Source of the DNA: Desulfurivibrionaceae bacterium
GTDB taxonomy: Bacteria > Desulfobacterota > Desulfobulbia > Desulfobulbales > VMSU01
NCBI GenBank assembly: GCA_030145275.1
Contig: JAQYVV010000005.1
Coordinates: 1 to 64,000 of the forward strand
Direction: 5' to 3'
Length of the DNA: 64,000 nucleotides
How positions within the stretch are numbered: the first letter of the stretch is position 1; every line of letters begins with the position of its first letter. Under the pieces are notes generated by a model, which saw only the letters and a program-made list of their open reading frames with translations, made no database searches and was not told the origin of the DNA. This document shows positions 28,123 to 36,640 of the stretch, in pieces. The position numbers and the translations under genes were made by a program.

Positions 28123-30090
28123 ATGAGCAAATCACCTCCTGAGTCCCAGCAGCAAATAAACGAAATTATCGAGGCTGAAGAAAAGGCCCTCACTGAAATC
28201 AATGGTGCTGTGGATGATTATGCCTTACACCGCATTGAGCAATTGCAAAAGTTCCATAATGATCTCAATGAGATTAAAAAGGAGCGCCTTGCCAGCGTCA
28301 ATTGGAATGAAAAGAACAAACTCACTCAAAAATTAGCTGAAAAAGAGGCCTATAATCCCAGATCTTTTCTGCCTGAATTTCACAATATCGACTCTCCCTA
28401 CTTTGCTTCTTTTTCCATTAAAGATGACAACCCGAGAATTGGCTGCCAACAATTTCTGCTTGGTAAACAAAATCTTTTCAAAGAAAACAAGGTGGTCATA
28501 GTAGATTGGCGCCAATCTGCCATTTCTTCTCTCTATTATGAATACGAGCCCGAGAATGAATACGATGAAGATATTAACGGCAGAGAGCGAACCGGTATAC
28601 TGACCGACAAAAAGAGATACACCATAAAGGCTCGATCCCTTTTTAGAATTGAAGGGGATTCGTTTGTCCTTGAAAAGAAAAATGGGGAGTGGAATAGATC
28701 AGGAGATGATCAGCCCGTATCTACATCAACAAGAAAAGAAGAATCAGCAGAGCACCACCTCTGCGATATAGTTTCTCTTATAAGCCCCGAACAATTCCAC
28801 CTCATTACAAAACAATACCATGGCTGTCTACGCTTGCAGGGATCAGCCGGTGCAGGGAAAACAACCATTGCCTTGCATCGTCTCTCCTATTTGGTCTTCA
28901 ACTATCCGGATAAATTTCGTCAGGATAAATGCATGGTGCTTATGTTTAACCGAGTGTTGCGAAATTATGTCGCTGCTGCGGTTGACGATATGCTCGGGCC
29001 GGAAACTGTGGTTGAAACATTCCATTCCTGGGCGGCAATGTCACTTAGAGGGCTTGGGTTGAAAAAGATCTCATTTAGCACCGGGGTTCCGTCTCAATAT
29101 GACATAATTAAAAAATCCTCCGGCATGGCAGCCCTGGTTAGCGAATATGCAGAAAACGCCAAAGATGCTGTGGCCACCGAGCACCTGTTTCGCATGTACA
29201 GTTCCAAATCTCTAACCCAAAAACACCTTGGCTCAGATTTTGAGGAATCTATTCTTCAGGGGTTCAGAAACTATTATAGCAAACAATTATCCGAGATAAA
29301 CTCTCAGAGCAGGGAAATTGGCTTTTCCGATGCGGGTGTTCTTTTGCGCCTCTTTCAAATTCGCACGATTGCCAAAAACCCGAAGGCATCAAATCCAGCT
29401 TTAAACTATTTCGACCACCTGGTTATTGATGAAGCCCAGGATTTCAGCCAGATTGAACTAGAGTGCCTTTTTAATGCCACGACAGAAGAAAGATCCATCA
29501 CAATATGTGCGGATCCTAATCAGCAGATCTTGCATTTTATAGACTCATCCGGTCTTGAAAACTTTAAGCTTAGCTTACAAAAAAGTGGCATAAGCTCAGA
29601 ACAGTTAACCGTAAGCTACAGATCAACAAAAGAAATTATGCAAGTGGCCAATCATGTTCTTAGCCTTGATAAGATTGAAGATGGCAGAAGAGGGGAACCG
29701 GTATTTTGGGGTAAGTACCCGAACAGGGATGATGCCCTTATAAGTTTAGAGGAAATTGTCCGACATGAGCAAAGCAGGTCACCCAACGGTCTTATTGCCG
29801 TCATCTGCAAACACAAGAGTGAGATTGAAAAACTCTACCAGAAGATCAGAACCATTCCAGGGGTGAGAAAGGACCCGCGTAAATTCCAACCAGGGGTTTT
29901 AATAACCAACGCTCACCAAGTCAAAGGCCTGGAATTCACCTCGGTTATCGTCTGGAATGCAACCAAAAAGAACTACAATGACACCATAGGTGACCGCAAT
30001 CTTCTCTACGTAGTTGTCTCCAGGGCCTGTGACCGATTGGCCATACTCTGTTACGACACCCCCACCCAGTATCTAAAAAAGTGTTTTTGA
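28123..30090 (+). CDS. HelD-like UvrD-family ATPase
   Basis: 655 residues. An N-terminal coiled-coil region (about 1-75) is followed by the HelD-type segment with VVIVDWRQSAISSLYYEYE, then Walker A GSAGAGKTT (about 239-248), DEAQD (about 434), SYRSTKEI and the C-terminal motif ITNAHQVKGLEF...YVVVSRA. HelD proteins bind RNA polymerase and free stalled complexes; others of this family are DNA helicases. The DWR segment favours HelD. The start codon directly follows repeat C3 and the 3' end is followed by repeat A2. Confidence 0.85.
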   Translation: MSKSPPESQQQINEIIEAEEKALTEINGAVDDYALHRIEQLQKFHNDLNEIKKERLASVNWNEKNKLTQKLAEKEAYNPRSFLPEFHNIDSPYFASFSIKDDNPRIGCQQFLLGKQNLFKENKVVIVDWRQSAISSLYYEYEPENEYDEDINGRERTGILTDKKRYTIKARSLFRIEGDSFVLEKKNGEWNRSGDDQPVSTSTRKEESAEHHLCDIVSLISPEQFHLITKQYHGCLRLQGSAGAGKTTIALHRLSYLVFNYPDKFRQDKCMVLMFNRVLRNYVAAAVDDMLGPETVVETFHSWAAMSLRGLGLKKISFSTGVPSQYDIIKKSSGMAALVSEYAENAKDAVATEHLFRMYSSKSLTQKHLGSDFEESILQGFRNYYSKQLSEINSQSREIGFSDAGVLLRLFQIRTIAKNPKASNPALNYFDHLVIDEAQDFSQIELECLFNATTEERSITICADPNQQILHFIDSSGLENFKLSLQKSGISSEQLTVSYRSTKEIMQVANHVLSLDKIEDGRRGEPVFWGKYPNRDDALISLEEIVRHEQSRSPNGLIAVICKHKSEIEKLYQKIRTIPGVRKDPRKFQPGVLITNAHQVKGLEFTSVIVWNATKKNYNDTIGDRNLLYVVVSRACDRLAILCYDTPTQYLKKCF

Positions 30091-30091
30091 T

Positions 30092-30271
30092 GTAAATATT
30101 CGGCAACACTCCATGACGGAGTCTACACTACGTTTCGCTTACCTGCGCCCGCCCAACGGAAGTGCTCTTGGGGGGCGATCAGGTTGACTCACGTAGAACT
30201 ACTACGCTTCCGCCAACCTGATCGAACACATCTGAAGCGACGGAGTCTTCGCTTACCTGTCAAACATTTAT
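30092..30271. repeat. Family A element, copy A2
   Basis: Begins GTAAATATTCGGC two bases after the helicase stop and shares the 180-bp A core, including the 27-bp module (30117-30143), the block near 30154-30173 and a 17-bp module (30241-30257). A clear right terminal repeat was not found; the shared sequence may extend to about 30307. Confidence 0.75.
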
Positions 30272-30329
30272 ATTTTCTTGGTTACTGTTGCTTTCCAGTT
30301 GTTTACCCAGGTATTTTAAAAAAGCACTT

Positions 30330-30809
30330 TTAGCTCTGCAATTTCAGGCAAAGTTCCGCCACTCTTTTGCCAAGTTTCATGCCGTCGGAAGATGCGGTTT
30401 CATCTGGCTCGCCCTGGCAGGCAACACCGTAGTGTCCTGAGGCTTCCATGGGATCGCCAACAATAATCATCCCGTAAATCATCATACATTGTAGAATTGA
30501 GAAAATCGTCGTTTCCTTACCGCCACTATGATGGTTTGAGGTTGCAAAAGCTGCCCCGACTTTGTTTTCCATTTGTCGGCGAAGCCCAACAAAATCATCA
30601 AATATTTTTTTCAGTTCTGCAGCCATTACCCCAAAATAAACAGGGGATCCGGCAATAACTCCGGCAGCGTTGGCAAAATCATCTTTGCTTACCTCTGAGG
30701 TGCTTTTCAAGACGGCCTCCACACCAGCATCTTCAACCCCTTTGGCAATTGTTTCAGCTAGTTTCTTAGTATTCCCACCTTTTGAATAATAGAGAACGAC
30801 AACCTGCAT
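30330..30809 (-). CDS. Flavodoxin-like/NADPH-quinone reductase-type flavoprotein
   Basis: 159 residues: N-terminal FMN-phosphate loop YYSKGGNTKKLA, the SPVYFGVMAAELK loop and ATSNHHSGGKET, as in WrbA and related flavodoxin-fold proteins. It should bind FMN and act as electron carrier or quinone reductase in the cytoplasm. Shorter than WrbA (about 200). Its promoter region is largely occupied by MITE B4. Confidence 0.85.
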   Translation of the reverse strand: MQVVVLYYSKGGNTKKLAETIAKGVEDAGVEAVLKSTSEVSKDDFANAAGVIAGSPVYFGVMAAELKKIFDDFVGLRRQMENKVGAAFATSNHHSGGKETTIFSILQCMMIYGMIIVGDPMEASGHYGVACQGEPDETASSDGMKLGKRVAELCLKLQS

Positions 30810-30845
30810 AAAGACCTCCTTGATAAAAGTAATTCAATAGCAATC

Positions 30846-31065
30846 GTAACTGTTCAGCTGCACCCCATCCGGAGTCTACGCTTACCTGCGCGCGCCCAAC
30901 GGAAGTACCCTTGGGGTGCGAACAGGCCTTCCAGCATACCGATGTATCGAAGTCTCACTTTGTTCGCTTATCTGCTGAAAGTCCTGTTCACACACACCTG
31001 GGGCACATCTAAAAAGTTACAATCCGGTGGTTATGCCCGTCTTGGGGGCCTACCTGAATAGTTAC
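30846..31065. mobile_element. Family B MITE, copy B4
   Basis: 220 bp, GTAACTGTTCAG to CTGAATAGTTAC, with a perfect 8-bp duplication TAGCAATC (30838-30845 and 31066-31073). Compared with B2 it has a 17-bp module (30870-30886) after CCCCATC, the 20-bp block shared with family A (30897-30916) and a 25-bp module (30948-30972). It lies 37 bp upstream of the flavodoxin-like gene start. Confidence 0.93.
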
Positions 31066-31167
31066 TAGCAATCAATGTTAAGAAAAAGTAGAGTAAATTA
31101 GAATAACATTATGAAGAACCAGCAAACAATTCAACCTATTTTTCACCAACATTCATCAAATAAATAA

Positions 31168-31515
31168 ATGAATAAATTAGAACTGTTAAAACTGCATGAA
31201 AAAATCTCTCTTGAGATCAGCGCAACTGCAAACAAAATAGAAAACCTTAAAGAACTCATAAAACCAGTTGCCCCAGACAATGCTCTTGGTAGATTGACGC
31301 GCCTCGACGCCATTGGTTCAAAAAGTATTAATGAGGCCGCCTTAAGTCAGGCAAGAGATAAATTGAACAAATTGCGCTACGCCAAAGCAAATATTGACAA
31401 ACCTGGATTCGGCATTTGTTCCGAGTGTGAAAAAACAATTCCGTTTGCCAGAATATTGATAATGCCGGAAAGCAATCTTTGCGTTTCATGCGCCGAGGAT
31501 CTGGAAAATTTGTAA
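31168..31515 (+). CDS. DksA/TraR-type zinc-finger protein
   Basis: 115 residues; helical N-terminal half and C-terminal C4 finger CSECEKTIP...NLCVSCAEDL. DksA-family proteins bind the RNA polymerase secondary channel and tune transcription; members this short act as DksA-like or RNAP-associated factors. The acidic tip motif of true DksA is not evident. No clear ribosome site precedes the ATG. Confidence 0.8.
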   Translation: MNKLELLKLHEKISLEISATANKIENLKELIKPVAPDNALGRLTRLDAIGSKSINEAALSQARDKLNKLRYAKANIDKPGFGICSECEKTIPFARILIMPESNLCVSCAEDLENL

Positions 31516-31614
31516 TGGAAATTGTTTTAGGAGGGGATGAGGTGCACTAGAGTAAGTTGGGGTGAACAATGCTCTACCAGATGGGTACAGCCTCCTCGTG
31601 GATTGAGCCAATAT

Positions 31615-31950
31615 TTAAATTTCATCGAATGCTTCGGTATAGTGTACAGTTAGCCAGATTGTTTCTGCACCAGGAACAGTCCAGAGGATTTTATGCCTGG
31701 TATGAGGAGGAATTGTTAAATAATCTCCTGCCCCCATAACAGTAACTTCTTCTTTTTCTTCAAACTTAAGTTTCGCCCCACCCTGGATTAGTAAGACAAA
31801 TTCCGTAGTTTCCTGGTCGTACCAAAACTCGTTGGGAGATTTATGCCCCTTTGAAACAATTCTTTCTATGCGAACATCTTTTGACTTCGCCAGGATCGTA
31901 ACAATTTCGTCTGGAAGGCAGGTTGGTATGCCGGCATACAAGTTTCCCAT
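31615..31950 (-). CDS. Cupin-domain protein
   Basis: 111 residues. Cupin motif with FWYDQETTEFVLLIQGGAKL and IPPHTRHKILW (PHTRH metal-binding histidines). The first motif has a tyrosine/glutamine region rather than the usual HxH, as in many small cupins of anaerobes. Upstream neighbour on the same strand (31979) is 28 bp away and probably in the same transcript. Substrate unknown. Confidence 0.8.
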   Translation of the reverse strand: MGNLYAGIPTCLPDEIVTILAKSKDVRIERIVSKGHKSPNEFWYDQETTEFVLLIQGGAKLKFEEKEEVTVMGAGDYLTIPPHTRHKILWTVPGAETIWLTVHYTEAFDEI

Positions 31951-31978
31951 TACATCCTTGGTGTGAGGTTTTAATTTT

Positions 31979-32206
31979 TCAGCCTACATTTAAATGATCA
32001 TCATCATTTACTTCATAAACCAGAGCCCCATTGTATTGTGGCCTTTTTCGGCCCTCTAAGTCATCATCGGGAAACTCAGTTCTCTCATTGGCCCAATCCA
32101 GCAACTCCTTAATTTCCGTACGCCCAAGATAAAGAGCCCAACATTTATGTCCGGTTTTGCTGGCGTAGATTTCCATCTCCTTTTCGAGACGATCCGTAAT
32201 ATGCAT
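31979..32206 (-). CDS. Small acidic protein, unknown
   Basis: 75 residues from the ATG at 32206, chosen because GGAGGAG lies about 4 nt upstream; an in-frame start 18 codons further up lacks such a site. The body (YASKTGHKCWALYLGRTEI...LDWANERTEFPDDDLEGRK) has no recognised motif. Probably soluble and co-transcribed with the cupin. Confidence 0.65.
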   Translation of the reverse strand: MHITDRLEKEMEIYASKTGHKCWALYLGRTEIKELLDWANERTEFPDDDLEGRKRPQYNGALVYEVNDDDHLNVG

Positions 32207-32368
32207 TTTCTCCTCCAAAAAAATATCTTCAAAAAAAAATTTATCACTAACAACAGTCACAAGATATCATGTAACTCTATTTTAAATAAAATGAAAACCA
32301 AATTTGCGTGTTGCCTGGCATCACGCCGAATAGTTACGAGGGGTTTTAGTCAAATTAATTTTGTGGCC

Positions 32369-35300
32369 CTATTCTGTCACTGATTCCTGCTCCTCATCCT
32401 TCATAAACGGAGTAAAAATTGCGAATGGTAATGTGAGGGTGTCGGTTATAAAGTCGAGGGTGGCTTTGCCGATGGCAGTGGGAGAGAGCGGTGTGACGGA
32501 TGGGTCTCCAATTGGTCCTTTAACTCTCACGGGGAAAGTTAGAATGGCTCCCTTTTTGCCACCAACGATTCTGCCGACCAAGGGAATACTTGTGACAACT
32601 GAGTCTAGCATTTTAAAGGGTGCAACAAAAACGGTTAAGTCTGTTGTTGCATCTTTGAAATCCACGCTCCCCTGGCCCGTAAGATTGAGTCCTTTTCCCT
32701 TTAAAAAGGCCTTGTCGATTATCAATTTATGCTGATCGATATGGCTTTCCAATACCAGGTCGTTATATTGAAGTCCTTCTGTGTCCATATCTGGCAGGTC
32801 TTTGAAAGTCAGAAATTCTGTAAAATTGACTACACTAAAGATATTGGACAGAATTTCCATCCTTCTAATAATTCCATTCGGTGAAGTGATTGTCAGTTTG
32901 CCTTTTTTCCAATTATCCGGGGTTCCGCTTAACTCTGCTCCTAGTCTGAAATCTCCCTCGATAACACTCTGATTGATACCAAGGCAGGGAAGGGTTTGCT
33001 GGAAACTAAGTTGTTCTGTGTCGTTAATATAATAATTTGCATTCGTTTTATCTGTTTTGGATATCCATTGCCCTGAAACTTCAATGCCGCAGAGTTGGGC
33101 CGATAAAAAATCAATCTGCATATCTTTGTCTGCAAAAACAGCCTCGCCTGTAATCTGTGTCCAGGGGAAGGATTTGTCCTGATCCTGGTTTGCAACCGAG
33201 TCAAGGTCTTCTTCTGAAATAATACTACGGGAATCATTTTGACTTTGAGGAGATGTTTCTTGGGTTGAATAGATGAAGTTATCAATAGAAAATTCGACTA
33301 TGCCACTGACAATTGGCAAGCCGGGTTCCCCATCTTTTAGGAGAATATCAGTGCTGGGTGGTGGGGCCAGGCCATCAATTTTATTTTTAAAAAATGAGAG
33401 GGCTGCCTCTATGCTTTTAGAGGTAAGTTCTTTGGATGTAAGTTCCAGATCCATATCAAAATATTTAGTGTCTGTTACGATGGAACCGCTAAGCGAGGCT
33501 GAGCCTCCCTGCTGAAATGAAATATTTGATTTGGAAATTTGAATATTATCTTCATTGCCGTTGAGCAGGAGTGTGTCTATTACAAAAGGGGCAGTCCCTT
33601 TTCTGCTTTGCCATTGGAGATTATTGGCTTCAATGTAGCCTGAATATGAGGGGGTGTCCGTATCAGTTTTGGACTTTAGCAGGCTGAAAACACCATTAAC
33701 TTTGCCACTGGTAAAAGGGTGGCGGCTAAAAAAGCTGTCAAAAGTGTTGTTGCTCAGAGCGCCTTTCCAAGTCAGGAGAGTTTTCTGCGGAGTGCCGTCC
33801 CATAAGTTATAAACAAGTTTTCCGGCCTCTTTTTTACTAGAGAAAGATATGTTGTTTTGGAATTGGTTTTTTAGGCGGTTTATATCAAGTTCAAGAGTCG
33901 CTTGATCCGCCCCATCTTTATCGGCGATAACCTTCCCTGATAATTTAAAACGGTTTAGGGAATTTCCTTCGGTGCTCAATTTTATTTCTTCTGCGAAAAG
34001 AGGTGTTTTAAATTGGAAGGCGGGTGGTATAACTTTTTTACTGTCGAGCCAGTCAATTAATTGTTGATTGATAGTTCCTGAGAATAGAGTTTCCCCTTGC
34101 CAATAGGTGAGATTTTTATGTTTATAATCTGCCATTAATTGAAAGGAGTCATTGAGAAGTTTTGCCTTAGTCGAAAGGGAAATTTTATCACTGCCGATAG
34201 TAGCAGAGGACTGGTTAAGGGAAATTTTACCAGGAAGATGCGGAGAGTGAAGGGCAATATTATTAGCTTCAAGGTCAGCCTGATATTCCCACGCACTTGG
34301 GGTTATTGCCGGACCTGATAGTTGAGCGTTGCTAACACGTATAATCCCATTTAGTCCAGTCAGATAGGGGGAGAAGAAATCTTTAGAAGTATATGTTTCT
34401 TCACCTATAAGAATGTTTCCTTCTTTAAAAAAAGATAGTCCATCTATATCTGCTTTAAAATTTTCGACCATGATAACGGCCTGATCTTCCCAGGAAACCT
34501 GAGCTGAATTTTTAAATATGTGGTGAGGTCCGAGGGTAGCCTCGACAGATTCCCATTTAGTTTTGCCAGGCAAGATTGTCAGTGAACCAGACTGTATTGA
34601 GAAAGGCCAGGGAAGTCGGTCATAGACACCATTTGCTTTAATTTCTTTGACTTCAACGGTGGTGTTTAAATCGTCGAGATTGTCTCCTAGGGACAGGTGC
34701 CCCTTGGCCCTTCCCGTAAGGTCCTTAAAGTGAGTTAATTCTTTTTGGAAACCAGGTTCATCGACAATGTTTTCCAAAACATCTTTGAGTTTGGCCACAT
34801 CTATATCCAAATCTAAATCTAGTTGAAAGGCGGTGGCATCGTCTTTTAAATCTAAAAGAAGGCTACCATTTGAACCGGAACTGGAAGATATTTCAGCCGT
34901 TAGGTTGTCTCCGCTCAAAACTCCGTCTAGAATGGAAATTGAACCAGTTGCCCCATCGAGTTGCAGGTCTATCTCTGGTATCAAAATTGGTGCATTGGCG
35001 ACATCAACCCATATTTCCATTGCACTGATATGTTCAAAATCGGCAGCAGGGCCACTGAAAACATATCTGGCACTGTTGGCTTTTCCACCTTGGACAATAT
35101 TGCAGACTATTTGCGCTATCTTATTTTCGCCCCAAAGATTTAAAACAAATTCCCGAGCCTGATTAAGATCTAAATCCTGGGCAATGAGATCAAGGTTCCA
35201 GATTGGTAGAGCTGTTTTTTGTTGATACCGTCGGGATATTTTGCCGTTGAGTTCTAGTTTTGGATAGTTGAATTGGAATTTGTTGAAGTTGATAAAGAAA

Positions 35301-36130
35301 TCGTCATCATATTTTTCTATGCTGATTTCTGAAACATGGTCATTGTCAACAGTTAAGGATGTTATCTCGTTTAACTCAAAGGCGGGGAGATTACCCTTTA
35401 GTCGGAGTTTGAAGTTTTTGGTTGTGACCCCTTCAAGGTGTGCTGAAAAATTATTTAGTTGATCAACTGGACATATTTTTTCACTTATGGATTCAGTCAG
35501 GGTGAAAAAATTGAAATTCTTATAGAAAAAATCAATTCGATAATAGGAGTTGTTGAAATCAATGCGGCCGGTACTTGCAATTTCACCACAAAACGAGGCT
35601 TTACCTGATAAATCATATTTTATTCTATTATTCTCAAAGGTTAAATTTGCGTTAAGATTTGAAAATGTATTTTTCTTTAGTCTGGTGCTGTCGTAAATTA
35701 TCCATTCGGGCAGGCTTATTGAAGCGTTTTCAATTTCAACCTCGAAGTTGCGGTCCAGGTTAACCATTTGCGCTATGGTGGTATTGTCATCTTCAGGGAT
35801 GCTTTTGATTTCTACGACGGGGTCAATTATTTTTATTTTACCTAAGACCAGTTGCTTATGGAGAAGAGATTTCCAGTCAGGCACGGCACGTAATCGGGGG
35901 AGTTGCACTGACAGCTTGTCGTTTCGGGCCTGAACTTCCCCAATGAACAGGTGTGGGTATGGGAACCAATGCAATGAAACTTCCCCAATGGAAACCTCCA
36001 TGCCAAGGGCCTGGTTCACCTTAACGGTTATCTGGTCCTGTATTTTATCAAGTTTAAGAAAATGGGGAGATAAGTAAAGAAAGGCTAAAAGGCCAAGAAA
36101 GAAAGCTGTTATTGCCAGGAGCTTTTTCAT
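32369..36130 (-). CDS. AsmA-like protein (YhdP/TamB class), inner-membrane anchored
   Basis: 1253 residues. One N-terminal membrane anchor (KKLLAITAFFLGLLAFLYLS), then an AsmA/DUF3971-like N-terminal domain and a long beta-rich body, ending with the AsmA C-terminal motif region FPVRVKGPIGDPSVTPLSP. Proteins of this class span the periplasm and are involved in lipid traffic to the outer membrane, so it points to a diderm cell. The length is close to YhdP (about 1266). Monocistronic, divergent from the recD2 region. Confidence 0.85.
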   Translation of the reverse strand: MKKLLAITAFFLGLLAFLYLSPHFLKLDKIQDQITVKVNQALGMEVSIGEVSLHWFPYPHLFIGEVQARNDKLSVQLPRLRAVPDWKSLLHKQLVLGKIKIIDPVVEIKSIPEDDNTTIAQMVNLDRNFEVEIENASISLPEWIIYDSTRLKKNTFSNLNANLTFENNRIKYDLSGKASFCGEIASTGRIDFNNSYYRIDFFYKNFNFFTLTESISEKICPVDQLNNFSAHLEGVTTKNFKLRLKGNLPAFELNEITSLTVDNDHVSEISIEKYDDDFFINFNKFQFNYPKLELNGKISRRYQQKTALPIWNLDLIAQDLDLNQAREFVLNLWGENKIAQIVCNIVQGGKANSARYVFSGPAADFEHISAMEIWVDVANAPILIPEIDLQLDGATGSISILDGVLSGDNLTAEISSSSGSNGSLLLDLKDDATAFQLDLDLDIDVAKLKDVLENIVDEPGFQKELTHFKDLTGRAKGHLSLGDNLDDLNTTVEVKEIKANGVYDRLPWPFSIQSGSLTILPGKTKWESVEATLGPHHIFKNSAQVSWEDQAVIMVENFKADIDGLSFFKEGNILIGEETYTSKDFFSPYLTGLNGIIRVSNAQLSGPAITPSAWEYQADLEANNIALHSPHLPGKISLNQSSATIGSDKISLSTKAKLLNDSFQLMADYKHKNLTYWQGETLFSGTINQQLIDWLDSKKVIPPAFQFKTPLFAEEIKLSTEGNSLNRFKLSGKVIADKDGADQATLELDINRLKNQFQNNISFSSKKEAGKLVYNLWDGTPQKTLLTWKGALSNNTFDSFFSRHPFTSGKVNGVFSLLKSKTDTDTPSYSGYIEANNLQWQSRKGTAPFVIDTLLLNGNEDNIQISKSNISFQQGGSASLSGSIVTDTKYFDMDLELTSKELTSKSIEAALSFFKNKIDGLAPPPSTDILLKDGEPGLPIVSGIVEFSIDNFIYSTQETSPQSQNDSRSIISEEDLDSVANQDQDKSFPWTQITGEAVFADKDMQIDFLSAQLCGIEVSGQWISKTDKTNANYYINDTEQLSFQQTLPCLGINQSVIEGDFRLGAELSGTPDNWKKGKLTITSPNGIIRRMEILSNIFSVVNFTEFLTFKDLPDMDTEGLQYNDLVLESHIDQHKLIIDKAFLKGKGLNLTGQGSVDFKDATTDLTVFVAPFKMLDSVVTSIPLVGRIVGGKKGAILTFPVRVKGPIGDPSVTPLSPTAIGKATLDFITDTLTLPFAIFTPFMKDEEQESVTE

Positions 36131-36475
36131 TAACGGGTAGCCTTGTTAAGATAAATAGTTGCAATATTTTTGCGATGCAGGTTTAGGGGGAAGTTGGAAT
36201 TATGAGTGACAGAATTTAGTTACGGGGTTGTTTGCTATACTGACATCCGTCCAGGAATTATGACATGGTTTTCTGTCGGTCTTTATCCACCATGTAAATA
36301 TCTCACCAGCCTAGTTTTCGCTGTTTATTTAAGGATCAATTATTATTTATTTTACAATATTAATCAAGGCATTAAGAGGGGGGCTCTTTTAGAAATTCAT
36401 GGACAGAAGAAGCTATCCAATATAAATTAGCATTTTGTTTCCCCTGTAAAATATTTTAATCCCAAAACCTTCCCT
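36131..36475. other. Intergenic region, AsmA-like gene/recD2
   Basis: 345 bp, AT-rich, must hold the promoters of the divergent AsmA-like gene and the recD2 unit. A TATACT hexamer at about 36236 could be a -10 box, but no matching -35 is seen. None of the repeat families was found here. Confidence 0.4.
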
Positions 36476-36640
36476 ATGAAGCCATTATCAATTGCCAGCG
36501 AATTAAATCAATACGGATTTTACCTTGTGCAGGTGCTGTTGCTTTTGTTATGCCTTGCACCTCTGTTTGGCATGATAGGTTACCTTGAATCAGAAGAGAT
36601 AGTTTCATCTATTAAAAGGTTATTGGCACCCAATGCCTGA
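36476..36640 (+). CDS. Small one-pass membrane protein, unknown
   Basis: 54 codons: MKPLSIASELNQYGFYLVQV, then a leucine-rich membrane segment (residues about 15-38) and a short tail. Its last 8 bases overlap the recD2 start codon (ATGCCTGA), which suggests translational coupling. No obvious ribosome site, so confidence is limited. Confidence 0.45.
   Translation: MKPLSIASELNQYGFYLVQVLLLLLCLAPLFGMIGYLESEEIVSSIKRLLAPNA

Noticed and set aside
36206-36430. 74-codon frame upstream of recD2
   Set aside because: Low-complexity AT-rich frame with no ribosome site or motif; it covers a likely promoter region.
36621-36640. Sigma-54-like TGGCACCCAATGCC before recD2
   Set aside because: The spacing is one base short and the sequence is the coding end of the small membrane frame and the recD2 start.
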